This document shows positions 23,222-30,857 of a DNA stretch of 64,000 bases, one piece after another. Position 1 is the first letter of the stretch. Each line of letters begins with the position of its first letter. Under the pieces are notes generated by a model that saw only the letters and a list, made by a program, of their open reading frames with translations, searched no databases and had not been told where the DNA came from. Location: NCBI RefSeq assembly GCF_029433335.1, contig NZ_JAQTHX010000001.1, positions 1,364,001 through 1,428,000 on the forward strand. The letters run 5' to 3'. The position numbers and the translations under genes are program-made. The stretch is from Bifidobacterium sp. ESL0745. Its GTDB lineage: Bacteria; Actinomycetota; Actinomycetes; Actinomycetales; Bifidobacteriaceae.

Positions 23222-24058
23222 CTACCTGACGACGACGGGGACCTTTTCGCTTTTTATGCTTGGATGGTCCTTCAGACTCAGCTGGGCCATATAGGTGCCA
23301 CGTTTGACGCGCGGGAGCTGCTGGTCTGGAACACAGGTCGCGCCGGTTCTGTCGGCCGGCCAGGTGATTTTCTGCACGTCCTTGTCACCCTTGGCCAGCA
23401 GGAGGTTGCGCGTATCGGCCGGGCAGGCGGCAGAGCTCCAGACGGTCTCACCACTGGAAATCGCATTCGATTCTGGATTGTCATCTGCATCAGAGTTCGA
23501 CTTTGCATTGGCATCGGAACCGGACTTTGCTCCAGAGCCCGAACCTTGTTTGGAATCCGAACCCTGATTGGAGCCGGAGTCCGAATCGGGAATCGAGGAA
23601 ATCGTAAGGATGCGGGAAGCGTTCGAGCCATCGACCAGGCAGGAACCGGTTCCCTGATATCGGATCGTCGCTTGGAAATCGAGCGAACCGCCGACTGCGA
23701 CACTTTGCGAGGCGGAACTCAGCTCGAGCTTCACGTCCTTTGCACCGCATTTTTTGACGGTGCTCTGATTGCCTTTGCTGCCCTGATTGTTTGTACCGGA
23801 TTTTCCAGCATCGGAACCATTCGATTTTTTCGGCGCCGAAGCTTTTTTGCGGGCCTTGGCGACGGACGAACTCGATACCATATGCCCGACCTGCGGCACA
23901 ATGACTTTGCTGACCAGCGCATACACTCCGAAACCGATCAGCGCCACAAGCGCAAGCGCCACGACACCCACGATGACGCGGCGACGCAGATAGACACGCT
24001 GCATCTCCTTGCTGGGCTTGCGCTTGGTCGGGCGCTTCTTGGGCTGCTGAGAGGTCAT
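23222..24058 (-). CDS. Single-pass membrane protein with Ig-like external domain, function unknown
   Basis: A 278-residue protein. A basic N-terminus (MTSQQPKKRPTKRKPSKEM) is followed by one membrane helix (about residues 29-52), a Lys/Ser/Gly linker and a beta-rich external domain with conserved-looking cysteines. The domain is interrupted by about 45 low-complexity residues rich in Ser, Asp, Gly and Asn (around residues 155-200). I do not recognise a named family. The closing part (YMAQLSLKDHPSIKS) is Ig-like. It is encoded upstream of rpoB on the same strand and downstream of mutY. Confidence 0.8.
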   Translation of the reverse strand: MTSQQPKKRPTKRKPSKEMQRVYLRRRVIVGVVALALVALIGFGVYALVSKVIVPQVGHMVSSSSVAKARKKASAPKKSNGSDAGKSGTNNQGSKGNQSTVKKCGAKDVKLELSSASQSVAVGGSLDFQATIRYQGTGSCLVDGSNASRILTISSIPDSDSGSNQGSDSKQGSGSGAKSGSDANAKSNSDADDNPESNAISSGETVWSSAACPADTRNLLLAKGDKDVQKITWPADRTGATCVPDQQLPRVKRGTYMAQLSLKDHPSIKSEKVPVVVR

Positions 24059-24119
24059 AACTCCAAGTGTAAACGACCTTCCTGAATTCGCTTACCTTCC
24101 TATCGTCGAAAATGCAGAT

Positions 24120-25133
24120 TCAAACAGGCAGCTTCAGCGATCTATCCGGATTGATTTCGATGAAGCCATCCTCATCAAGACTGGCGATGCAGGCATCCAG
24201 CTGAATTTGGTCATCCCAGAGCTTTTCGACCTCGGGGCGCGACAGAATCGTTCGACCTTCTTTTCCGGCCTCGCGCAGGGCGTTCAGGATAATGCCGCGC
24301 ACCTGACGGTTCGTGCCTTTGTAACTCTGGCGCGGTCGGGTGCGTTTCTGCCCTATGCCGGGGCAACCAGCGGCGTAAAAACGACTGTACGCAGCCCACG
24401 GATCCTCGTCTATCTTCGGTTTTTTGGCGGTGCAGACCAGCGCACCCAGCTCGATCAGCGCCTCGTTCCAAACCACGCTTTCCTTTGGATTTTGCGGCAA
24501 CACGTCGTTGGCAAGTCGACGTTCGGCGGGCTTGGTGGCACCGCCGAAGGATTCCTCGCCTTTGAACGTGCGCCAGAGCACACGGCGGACGTTGGTGTCA
24601 ATGACAGCGATGCGCTCGCCGAACGCGAAGCTCATCACCGCGCTGGAGGTGTAATCGCCGATACCGGGAAGCGCGATAAGCTCATCATACGTTTTCGGCA
24701 ATTCGTTGTGATATTGCTCGGCGACCACCTTGGCACATTCCTGAAGCCGCAACGCACGCCGAGGATAGCCGAGCCGGCCCCACGCGGTGACGACCTCGGC
24801 CGTACTTGCCTTGGCTAGGCTCGCGGCATCGGGCCAGAGATCCATCCAATCGGTCCAATATTGAACGACGCGGCTCATCTGCGTCTGCTGGCTCATGACC
24901 TCGGAAATAAGGATGCCCCATGGCGTCGTACGGCCGAAGCGCCACGGCAGATCGCGTGCGTTCTCATCCCACCACGAAAAAAGCTCATGCTTCATCTGAT
25001 CAAGTTCGTCCGCGCTGAAGCCCTCGACCAACTCGCGCGAATCATCAGACTGGTTATACAAATTCTCACCCGCTTTTAAGAGTTTTGGCCCTTTATCTAA
25101 AGCAATACCCATATCACGTTTACTGCCGAACAA
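24120..25133 (-). CDS. mutY: Adenine DNA glycosylase MutY lacking the Fe-S cluster ligands
   Basis: A protein of 337 residues from the TTG at 25133 (an ATG at 25112 is an alternative; SD signals are weak for both). It removes adenine mispaired with 8-oxoguanine. Visible are the catalytic-Glu segment SEVMSQQTQMSRV, the helix-hairpin-helix LPGIGDYTSSAV and the catalytic Asp in VIDTNVRR. The normal cluster motif C-x6-C-x2-C-x5-C is reduced to its first Cys: in VCTAKKPKIDEDPWAAYSR the other three positions are Ile, Asp and Ser. The C-terminal Nudix-like 8-oxoG domain is replaced by a short helical tail, as in several actinobacterial MutYs. Clusterless MutYs are known in other bacteria, so activity may be retained. 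Confidence 0.92.
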   Translation of the reverse strand: MFGSKRDMGIALDKGPKLLKAGENLYNQSDDSRELVEGFSADELDQMKHELFSWWDENARDLPWRFGRTTPWGILISEVMSQQTQMSRVVQYWTDWMDLWPDAASLAKASTAEVVTAWGRLGYPRRALRLQECAKVVAEQYHNELPKTYDELIALPGIGDYTSSAVMSFAFGERIAVIDTNVRRVLWRTFKGEESFGGATKPAERRLANDVLPQNPKESVVWNEALIELGALVCTAKKPKIDEDPWAAYSRFYAAGCPGIGQKRTRPRQSYKGTNRQVRGIILNALREAGKEGRTILSRPEVEKLWDDQIQLDACIASLDEDGFIEINPDRSLKLPV

Positions 25134-25263
25134 TCCGGTCGATTTTCCTCTGCAACCTGCAAGTTCCCGGCTTCACCACGAACGCAAGCGTTTATCTACG
25201 TTGTGTGAGGCCTCTCCAAGTTTCACCATATCCATATCTTTTCGATCATCCGACCATTCTGCC

Positions 25264-25293
25264 TTGATGCCACTACAGCCGTGAAAATAGGAT
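25264..25293 (+). promoter_or_regulatory. Candidate fucO promoter P1
   Basis: TTGATG (25264-25269) and TAGGAT (25288-25293) are 18 bp apart. The predicted start point, about 25300, falls inside the 12-bp palindrome immediately downstream. Confidence 0.45.
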
Positions 25294-25296
25294 ACT

Positions 25297-25308
25297 GTTA
25301 GCGCTAAC
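25297..25308. promoter_or_regulatory. Perfect 12-bp palindrome GTTAGCGCTAAC (LacI-type operator)
   Basis: A fully self-complementary site with a central CG, the usual look of LacI-family operators. It sits just after promoter P1 and about 75 bp before the fucO start, so a bound repressor would block initiation. No LacI-family gene is in the window. Confidence 0.6.
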
Positions 25309-25330
25309 GTACTAAATAAGGTCTTACCGT

Positions 25331-25336
25331 TATAAT
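25331..25336 (+). promoter_or_regulatory. Consensus -10 of candidate fucO promoter P2
   Basis: Perfect TATAAT; the -35 position (around 25308) is poor. The predicted start near 25343 abuts the Crp-type box that follows. Confidence 0.5.
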
Positions 25337-25345
25337 GGTTTTCGA

Positions 25346-25361
25346 TGTGAGCTACATCACA
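25346..25361. promoter_or_regulatory. Perfect Crp/GlxR box TGTGA-N6-TCACA
   Basis: TGTGAGCTACATCACA matches the consensus of Crp and actinobacterial GlxR sites at all ten fixed positions. It lies 22 bp before the fucO start, downstream of both candidate promoters, a position that favours repression or roadblock over activation. A Crp/Fnr-family gene lies at 40000-40713. Confidence 0.7.
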
Positions 25362-25383
25362 GAAACCATACAAGGAGTGAACA

Positions 25384-26541
25384 ATGGTGTATCGCATGAT
25401 CTTCAACCAGGAAGCCTATTTCGGGCGCGGCGCAATCAAGGAGATCCCGAACGTCGCCAAGGCACACGGCTTCACCAAAGCCTTCATCGTCACCGATCCG
25501 GTACTACTGAAGACGGGGACAGTAAACAAGGTCACCGACGTCCTCGACGCGGCCGGAATGCCTTATGAAATCTTCGACAATGTCAAGCCCAATCCGCCTG
25601 TGGAATGCATCCAGGACGGCGTTGAGAAGTTCAAGAGCGCCGGCGCCGATTTCCTGATCGGTCTGGGTGGCGGTTCGCCGCAGGACACCTGCAAGGGCAT
25701 CGGCATCATCACCGCGAACCCCGAGTTCGCCGACGTGCTTTCGCTGGAAGGCACCGCAGCCACCAAGAACCCGTCCATCCCGATCTTCGGTGTGCCAACC
25801 ACCGCCGGAACAGCTTCGGAAACGACCATCAACTATGTGGTCACCGACACCGCCAAGAAGCGCAAGTTCGTGGCCGTCGATCCGCACGATATCCCGCTGG
25901 TCGCCTTCGTTGATCCGGATATGACCGACTCGATGCCACGCAGCCTCAAGGTGGCCACCGGCCTCGACGCGCTGACCCATGCCATCGAGGGCTTCGTCAC
26001 CCCGGGCGCCTGGGAGCTTTCCGATTGCCTCTCGCTGCAGACGATTCGCATGATCGCCGCAAACCTCGCCAAGTCCGCTGACGGCGACGTCAAGGCCGGC
26101 GAGCAGATGGCCTACGCCTCCTACATCACCGGCATGGCGTATTCCAACGTCGGCCTCGGCCTCGTTCACGGCATGGCCCACGCCCTCGGTGGCCTGCTCG
26201 GCGTCGCGCACGGCGTGGCGAACGGCATCCTGCTCGCCCCCGTGATGGAATACAACAAGGATTACACCGGTGAGAAGTACCGCGCCATCGCCCATGCATT
26301 CGGCGACCAGGATTCCTACAATCCCGACCGCTCGATCGAAGAGGTGCGCGAAGAGGCCGTGCAGAAGATCCACCAGCTCACCGTCGACCTCGGCAACCCG
26401 ACCACCATCAGCGAGGTCGGCGCCAAGGAAAGCGACATCGACGGCCTGACCGAGAACGCCTTCGTGGACGTCTGCACCGGCGGCAACCCGCGCAAGCCTA
26501 CCAAGGACGACATTCGTGCCATCTATGAGAGCCTGATGTAA
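25384..26541 (+). CDS. fucO: Lactaldehyde reductase (iron-dependent alcohol dehydrogenase)
   Basis: A 385-residue group III alcohol dehydrogenase. It reduces L-lactaldehyde, a product of fucose or rhamnose breakdown, to 1,2-propanediol with NADH. The nucleotide-binding GGGSPQDTCKG and the metal-binding DALTHAIEGF and HGMAHALGGLLGVAHGVANG (Asp and three His) are all present, and the length is normal. ACAAGGAGTGAACA precedes the ATG. It is a single-gene unit, with an elaborate promoter region upstream (palindrome and Crp-type box) and a strong terminator downstream, so it is probably regulated by both sugar and cyclic-nucleotide-type signals. Confidence 0.93.
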   Translation: MVYRMIFNQEAYFGRGAIKEIPNVAKAHGFTKAFIVTDPVLLKTGTVNKVTDVLDAAGMPYEIFDNVKPNPPVECIQDGVEKFKSAGADFLIGLGGGSPQDTCKGIGIITANPEFADVLSLEGTAATKNPSIPIFGVPTTAGTASETTINYVVTDTAKKRKFVAVDPHDIPLVAFVDPDMTDSMPRSLKVATGLDALTHAIEGFVTPGAWELSDCLSLQTIRMIAANLAKSADGDVKAGEQMAYASYITGMAYSNVGLGLVHGMAHALGGLLGVAHGVANGILLAPVMEYNKDYTGEKYRAIAHAFGDQDSYNPDRSIEEVREEAVQKIHQLTVDLGNPTTISEVGAKESDIDGLTENAFVDVCTGGNPRKPTKDDIRAIYESLM

Positions 26542-26611
26542 GACTCCTCCAAAAGACAGTCATTCCGCCTCTGTGAATGCGTGAACACACGCAAATAAAT
26601 TGATTATTGCC

Positions 26612-26642
26612 AAAGGCCCGCCGATATTTTCGGCGGGCCTTT
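26612..26642 (+). terminator. fucO terminator
   Basis: Perfect 13-bp stem (AAAGGCCCGCCGA and its complement) with a 5-base loop, ending in TTT, 70 bp after the fucO stop. Confidence 0.9.
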
Positions 26643-26699
26643 GTTATGCCGGATTGACGACGGCGTTTTCGTGTCTGTTCGCGGGATTAGTTTTGAACT

Positions 26700-27359
26700 A
26701 TGACAGACGCAGTGCAGACGGCGGGAAACGCCACAAATCCCGAAAACAAAGTCACCGATATGTATGAATACGGCTATCGCAAGTCCAATTACGGGCCGGA
26801 CGAGCTCGTAACCGACGCGCATGGCAACCCGATCAGCGTGGTCGACGCGATGATGAGCGCCAAGGATGCCAGCGAGGCCAAAACGGTGACACCGCACCTA
26901 TGCTATTATTCCCCGCGCATCCCCGGCAATACCGGCTCCGCGATTCGCCTGTGTGCGGTGACCGGGACGATCCTGCACCTGATCGAACCGCTCGGCTTCA
27001 ACCTCAAAGACACGAAGCTGCGTCGTGCCGGCCTTGATTATCACGATATGGCCCACGTCGTGCTCCACCCGGATTTCGACGACCTGGTGAAGTCCATGCC
27101 CAACTCGCGCATCATCGCCTTCACCGCGCACGCGACCAAGCTGTACACCGATGTGCGGTACCGCCCAACCGACATCCTGCTGTTCGGCCCGGAGCCGGGC
27201 AACATCCCCGATCCGATGGACATTATGGAAGGCCCCCACGTCGCCGAGCAGGTGCGTCTGCCGATGCGACCGAGCTTGCGCTCACTAAATCTCACGAACT
27301 GCGCCTCCATCGCCATCTACGAGGCCTGGCGCCAGCTCGGATTCAAGGGCGGGGAATAA
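26700..27359 (+). CDS. trmL: tRNA (cytidine(34)-2'-O)-methyltransferase, TrmL type
   Basis: A 219-residue SPOUT/SpoU-family methyltransferase that modifies the wobble base of tRNA-Leu in characterised homologues. The minimal catalytic domain starts near residue 65 (YYSPRIPGNTGSAIRLCA) and includes the knot motifs LLFGPEPGNIPD and RSLNLTNCASIAIYE. The first 65 residues are an extension not present in the short TrmL of E. coli. The ATG at 26700 has no ribosome site; a TAGTTT six bases before it would allow a leaderless message, but this is weak. If the extension is not translated, the ATG at 26760 is the next candidate. Confidence 0.88.
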   Translation: MTDAVQTAGNATNPENKVTDMYEYGYRKSNYGPDELVTDAHGNPISVVDAMMSAKDASEAKTVTPHLCYYSPRIPGNTGSAIRLCAVTGTILHLIEPLGFNLKDTKLRRAGLDYHDMAHVVLHPDFDDLVKSMPNSRIIAFTAHATKLYTDVRYRPTDILLFGPEPGNIPDPMDIMEGPHVAEQVRLPMRPSLRSLNLTNCASIAIYEAWRQLGFKGGE

Positions 27360-27504
27360 TTGAAAACCGGCCTTTAGCCTGATATATTGGAAATGTCGGT
27401 TGGAGCCGGTTCGCTTCAGGGCATCAGCCCGGATCTCCAAAGCTTCGCTCCGTTGGGCTTCATCGGTAGGGCGTTTTTATTATTTTTCGTCCTCTATCAT
27501 TACG

Positions 27505-27540
27505 AATTGGGTCGCTGGTTATTCCATCAGCGGCCCAATT
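27505..27540. terminator. Bidirectional terminator between trmL and the UPF0210 gene
   Basis: Inverted repeat AATTGGGTCGCTG / CAGCGGCCCAATT (13-bp arms, one G-T pair, 10-base loop) in the 236-bp convergent gap. An open frame crossing this gap (27387-27692) runs into the neighbouring gene and is not credible. Confidence 0.75.
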
Positions 27541-27595
27541 ACTTATCGGTTAAGATCTCCGATACTTATACGAGTTATACACCCATTCGCAACCT

Positions 27596-28960
27596 TCAGT
27601 TCTTGAAGCTGTGGATCGGGGCGGGAATGCGGCCGCCACGGGTGACGAAGGCCTCGCACGAGGTCTGGTTGACCGGAATAATCGGAGCATAACCCATGAG
27701 GCCGCCGAAATTCGCAACCGCTCCAACACCCTTGCCATAAACCGGGATAACGCGCACGGCGGTGGTCTTTTGGTTGACCATGCCGATGGCGGCCTCATCG
27801 GCGATCATGCCGGAAATCGTGAAGGCCGTGGTGACGCCCGGAATGGCGATCATGTCAAGACCGACCGAGCAGACGCAGGTCATCGCCTCGAGCTTTTCGA
27901 TGGTCAGGCAGCCGGACGCAGCCGCGTCAATCATGTTCTTGTCTTCGGAGACCGGGATGAACGCACCGGAAAGTCCACCAACGTATGAGGAGGCCATGAT
28001 GCCGCCCTTCTTGACCTGGTCGTTCAGCATCGCGAGCGCCGCGGTGGTGCCGGGGGCGCCGACCTGGTCAAGGCCGATCTTCTCCAAGACCTCGCCCACC
28101 GAATCGCCGACGGCTGCTGTGGGAGCCAACGACAGGTCGATGATGCCAAAGGGCACGCCAAGCCGCTTCGAGGCCTCCTGCGCGACGAGCTGGCCGACAC
28201 GGGTGATCTTGAAAGCGGTGCGTTTGATGGTCTCACACAGGAATTCGAAATCCTTGCCCTTGGCTTGGTCGAGCGCGCGCGAAACCACGCCGGGACCGGA
28301 GACGCCGACGTTGACGACCACATCGCCCTCGGTGACCCCATGGAAGCCGCCGGCCATAAATGGGTTGTCGTCGGGGGCATTGCAGAAGGCGACGAATTTC
28401 ACACAGCCGTAGCTGTCGTTGTCGCGCGTGACGTAGGCGGTGTCTTTGATGACGTGGCCCAGAAGCTCGACGGCGTCCATATCGATACCGGTTTTGGTGG
28501 AGCCGACGTTGACCGACGAGCAGACGATATCGGTTTGCGATAGTGCTTGCGGAATGGATTCGATAAGCATGCGTTCGGCCGGCGTCATCGATTTGGAGAC
28601 CAACGCCGTATAGCCGCCGATCAGGTCGACACCGACCTTCTTGGCCGCGCGGTCGAGCGCATGCGCGATCTTGACGAAGTCGTCCGGCGACTTGCAGGAA
28701 CTCGCCCCTACCAGCGCGATCGGGGTGACGGTGATGCGCTTGTTGACAATCGGAATGCCGAAGTCGCGTTCGATGGCCTTGCCGACCTTCACGAGATCAC
28801 GCGCCTTGTCGGTGATCTTGTGGTAGATGTTGTCGCAGACCGTGTCCACGTCCGAGGCAGCGCAGTCAAGCAGCGAAATACCCATGGTAATGGTGCGTAC
28901 GTCGAGCTTTTCCTGCTCGATCATCTGATTGGTCTCGTGGACCTCCATAATGTTCAGCAT
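27596..28960 (-). CDS. UPF0210 / DUF711 family protein
   Basis: A 454-residue member of the UPF0210 (DUF711) family, recognisable from [30 protein letters not shown] and the Gly-rich closing region. The family is structurally related to the pyruvate formate-lyase fold, but its reaction is not established. The ATG at 28960 is chosen because AAAGGGG precedes it by five bases; the frame extends further only with no better signal. A UPF0237 ACT-domain gene lies upstream on the same strand. The two families are frequently adjacent, which suggests the ACT protein regulates this one. Confidence 0.9.
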   Translation of the reverse strand: MLNIMEVHETNQMIEQEKLDVRTITMGISLLDCAASDVDTVCDNIYHKITDKARDLVKVGKAIERDFGIPIVNKRITVTPIALVGASSCKSPDDFVKIAHALDRAAKKVGVDLIGGYTALVSKSMTPAERMLIESIPQALSQTDIVCSSVNVGSTKTGIDMDAVELLGHVIKDTAYVTRDNDSYGCVKFVAFCNAPDDNPFMAGGFHGVTEGDVVVNVGVSGPGVVSRALDQAKGKDFEFLCETIKRTAFKITRVGQLVAQEASKRLGVPFGIIDLSLAPTAAVGDSVGEVLEKIGLDQVGAPGTTAALAMLNDQVKKGGIMASSYVGGLSGAFIPVSEDKNMIDAAASGCLTIEKLEAMTCVCSVGLDMIAIPGVTTAFTISGMIADEAAIGMVNQKTTAVRVIPVYGKGVGAVANFGGLMGYAPIIPVNQTSCEAFVTRGGRIPAPIHSFKN

Positions 28961-29009
28961 TGCTACCCCTTTCATAAAATTCTGACGCAAATCTCTCTAT
29001 ACGGCACCT

Positions 29010-29147
29010 CTTGGTGCGCCAAGTAGGCCATTTTTTACAGAATCATACTCAATTCATCAATTTTTGACCCTCTTGGTGCACCAAGAACCCCGAAAAATAC
29101 CACAATTGCCTTCATTTACACTTTATAGGGCCACTTGGCGCGCCAAG
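29010..29147. repeat. 62-bp palindromic tandem repeat, array A (three palindromes)
   Basis: Palindromes CTTGGTGCGCCAAG (29010-29023), CTTGGTGCACCAAG (29072-29085) and CTTGGCGCGCCAAG (29134-29147) are spaced exactly 62 bp start to start. The 48-bp intervals resemble those of arrays B and C in the same orientation (for example CAATT and ATTTTTGACCCT blocks). The array fills the 253-bp gap between the UPF0237 and UPF0210 genes. Confidence 0.93.
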
Positions 29148-29213
29148 AAGACTTAAAAAGAGAGATTGCTTAGCGGACAAAAACAATTATTAGGAAACGA
29201 ACGTCGTTTTTAC

Positions 29214-29486
29214 TCAGACGCGGTGCATCTTGGTGAAGATTTCCTCACGCTGGCAGCGGATGCGCACGCCGATCTTCTCGCCAAGCGCTTCGAGGCCGTC
29301 GACCAGCGTCGAAAATTCCTCGTCGGACTTGGAGTGATCGACGATCATCATCATGTTGAAGAACCCGTCGATGATAGTCTGCGAAATGTCGAGGACGTTG
29401 ACTTTATGCTGCGAAAGGTAAGTGCAGACCTGCGCGATGATGCCGACCGTGTCCTGCCCGACCACCGTAATGACCGCTTTATCCAT
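29214..29486 (-). CDS. UPF0237 ACT-domain protein
   Basis: A 90-residue protein made of a single ACT domain (MDKAVITVVGQDTVGIIAQV and so on, with FNMMMIVDHS), a small-molecule-sensing fold related to GcvR. It lies upstream of the UPF0210 gene on the same strand, a common pairing; its ligand is unknown. The ATG at 29486 has a short AAGGGG-like site. The 253-bp gap to UPF0210 is long for an operon and holds repeat array A. Confidence 0.92.
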   Translation of the reverse strand: MDKAVITVVGQDTVGIIAQVCTYLSQHKVNVLDISQTIIDGFFNMMMIVDHSKSDEEFSTLVDGLEALGEKIGVRIRCQREEIFTKMHRV

Positions 29487-29528
29487 GGGAACCCCTTAAA
29501 CCGATGCTTTTTGAAACCGCCGATGGCA

Positions 29529-29573
29529 AACGCCCGCCATACCGAATCCAAGTATAAATGAAGGTCGGGCGTC
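29529..29573 (-). terminator. Possible mvaS terminator
   Basis: Complementary arms ACGCCCGCC and GGTCGGGCGT separated by about 24 bases, 50-90 bp past the mvaS stop. The long loop makes it a weak candidate. Confidence 0.35.
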
Positions 29574-29621
29574 GGAGGCAATTGTGTCCGGAATATTAAA
29601 AATGAACAGGACATAACAACC

Positions 29622-30857
29622 TCAGCGATACTGACGCTCGTGGTTCTTGACACCGGCCAGATAGTGCGGGGCGGCGACGCTGTGATCGCTGCGGCCGAGA
29701 TCCTGCTCGGAACCGTCCGTCACCAAGGCGGCGCTGAACATCGCCTCGTATTCGCGCATGTCCAGCCGCTCGCGGTTGTCGAGTAAAGTGCGGTGAGCCT
29801 GCACATCCAAACGTTGACGGTAGTTGGGCTGCAACGTACCGAAATAGAGCTCTGCCACGGAACCGGAGCCGTAGGAATAGAAGCCGATGCGATCGCCGGC
29901 CCTGAGGCTTTCGTCATTCTCAAGCAACGAAAGCAACGCGAGATAAATCGAACCGGTATAGATGTTGCCCACCTCTTTGCCGTAGACGATGCTTTGCTCG
30001 AAACGCTCGGTCAAGCGCACATAATCGGCCTCGGCGATCTTGCCACCTCCCAGCGTTCGCAGGCCCTTGCGCCCCATTTTCGAGAACGGGATATGGAAAA
30101 GCAGCGCCTGTAAATGTTCCGGATTTGCCATCTCCTGATCCTGCGCTTTGGCCCAGAGTTCCTCGAACATCCCGATGTAGACTTCCTCCGAGAATTTGCC
30201 GCGTGCGAAGGCGAGCGTGGAATAGTTCGGCCTCCAGAAGTCGCCGGTGCTGCGGCTTTCGTACAGCGATTCCGGTTCGATGGCGAGGATGGCGGGATCA
30301 CTCGCGACAAGCATCGCCACCGCGCCTGCACCCTGCGTCACTTCGCCGGGCGTATCGAGGCCGTAACGCGCGATGTCGGAAGCGATGACCAGTGCCTTGC
30401 GGCCGGGGTGGCTGCGCACGTAATCGCACGCCAACTGGATGCCGGCGGTCGCGCCGTAGCAGGCTTCCTTGATTTCGATGGCACGCAGATTGCCGGTGAG
30501 TTCCAGCAAGTCCTGCACGAACAGTGCGGCGGCCTTGGACTGGTCGATGCTGCTTTCCGTGGCGACGATCAGCAGACCGATTTTCTGCCTGTCATCGGCA
30601 GAAAGCATGGGCTCGGCGGCGTTGGCGGCCATGGCGACGATGTCCTGGTCGAGCGCTGCGACCGACATTTTGCTCTGCCCGATGCCGATGAGGAATTTGT
30701 TCGGATCTACACCGCGTGCCTGCGCCAAATCAACCAGATCGAGATAGTGGTTGGGCGTGTAGAAGTTGATTTTGTCGATGCCGACGGTGGCATTGACGGT
30801 TACGTTGGTTCCTTGCATCATATTCGTCCGTTTCTTGTTTGTCCTTACTGGAATCAT
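29622..30857 (-). CDS. mvaS: Hydroxymethylglutaryl-CoA synthase
   Basis: A 411-residue enzyme that condenses acetyl-CoA and acetoacetyl-CoA to HMG-CoA, the second step of the mevalonate pathway. The active-site Cys lies in EIKEACYGATAGIQ, and GIDKINFYTPNHYLDL marks the N-terminus. The ATG at 30857 overlaps the mvaA stop (ATGA). The ATG at 30821 (GGACGA upstream) gives a more usual N-terminus and is equally possible. It is the last gene of a thiolase-mvaA-mvaS operon. Confidence 0.94.
   Translation of the reverse strand: MIPVRTNKKRTNMMQGTNVTVNATVGIDKINFYTPNHYLDLVDLAQARGVDPNKFLIGIGQSKMSVAALDQDIVAMAANAAEPMLSADDRQKIGLLIVATESSIDQSKAAALFVQDLLELTGNLRAIEIKEACYGATAGIQLACDYVRSHPGRKALVIASDIARYGLDTPGEVTQGAGAVAMLVASDPAILAIEPESLYESRSTGDFWRPNYSTLAFARGKFSEEVYIGMFEELWAKAQDQEMANPEHLQALLFHIPFSKMGRKGLRTLGGGKIAEADYVRLTERFEQSIVYGKEVGNIYTGSIYLALLSLLENDESLRAGDRIGFYSYGSGSVAELYFGTLQPNYRQRLDVQAHRTLLDNRERLDMREYEAMFSAALVTDGSEQDLGRSDHSVAAPHYLAGVKNHERQYR

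Noticed and set aside
27387..27692. 101-codon open frame downstream of trmL
   Set aside because: It crosses the bidirectional terminator and runs antisense into the UPF0210 gene, with no family resemblance.
29010..29147. CRISPR array
   Set aside because: Regular spacing first suggests one, but the repeat is only 14 bp and self-complementary, the intervals are related to each other, arrays have only three copies and no cas gene is present.
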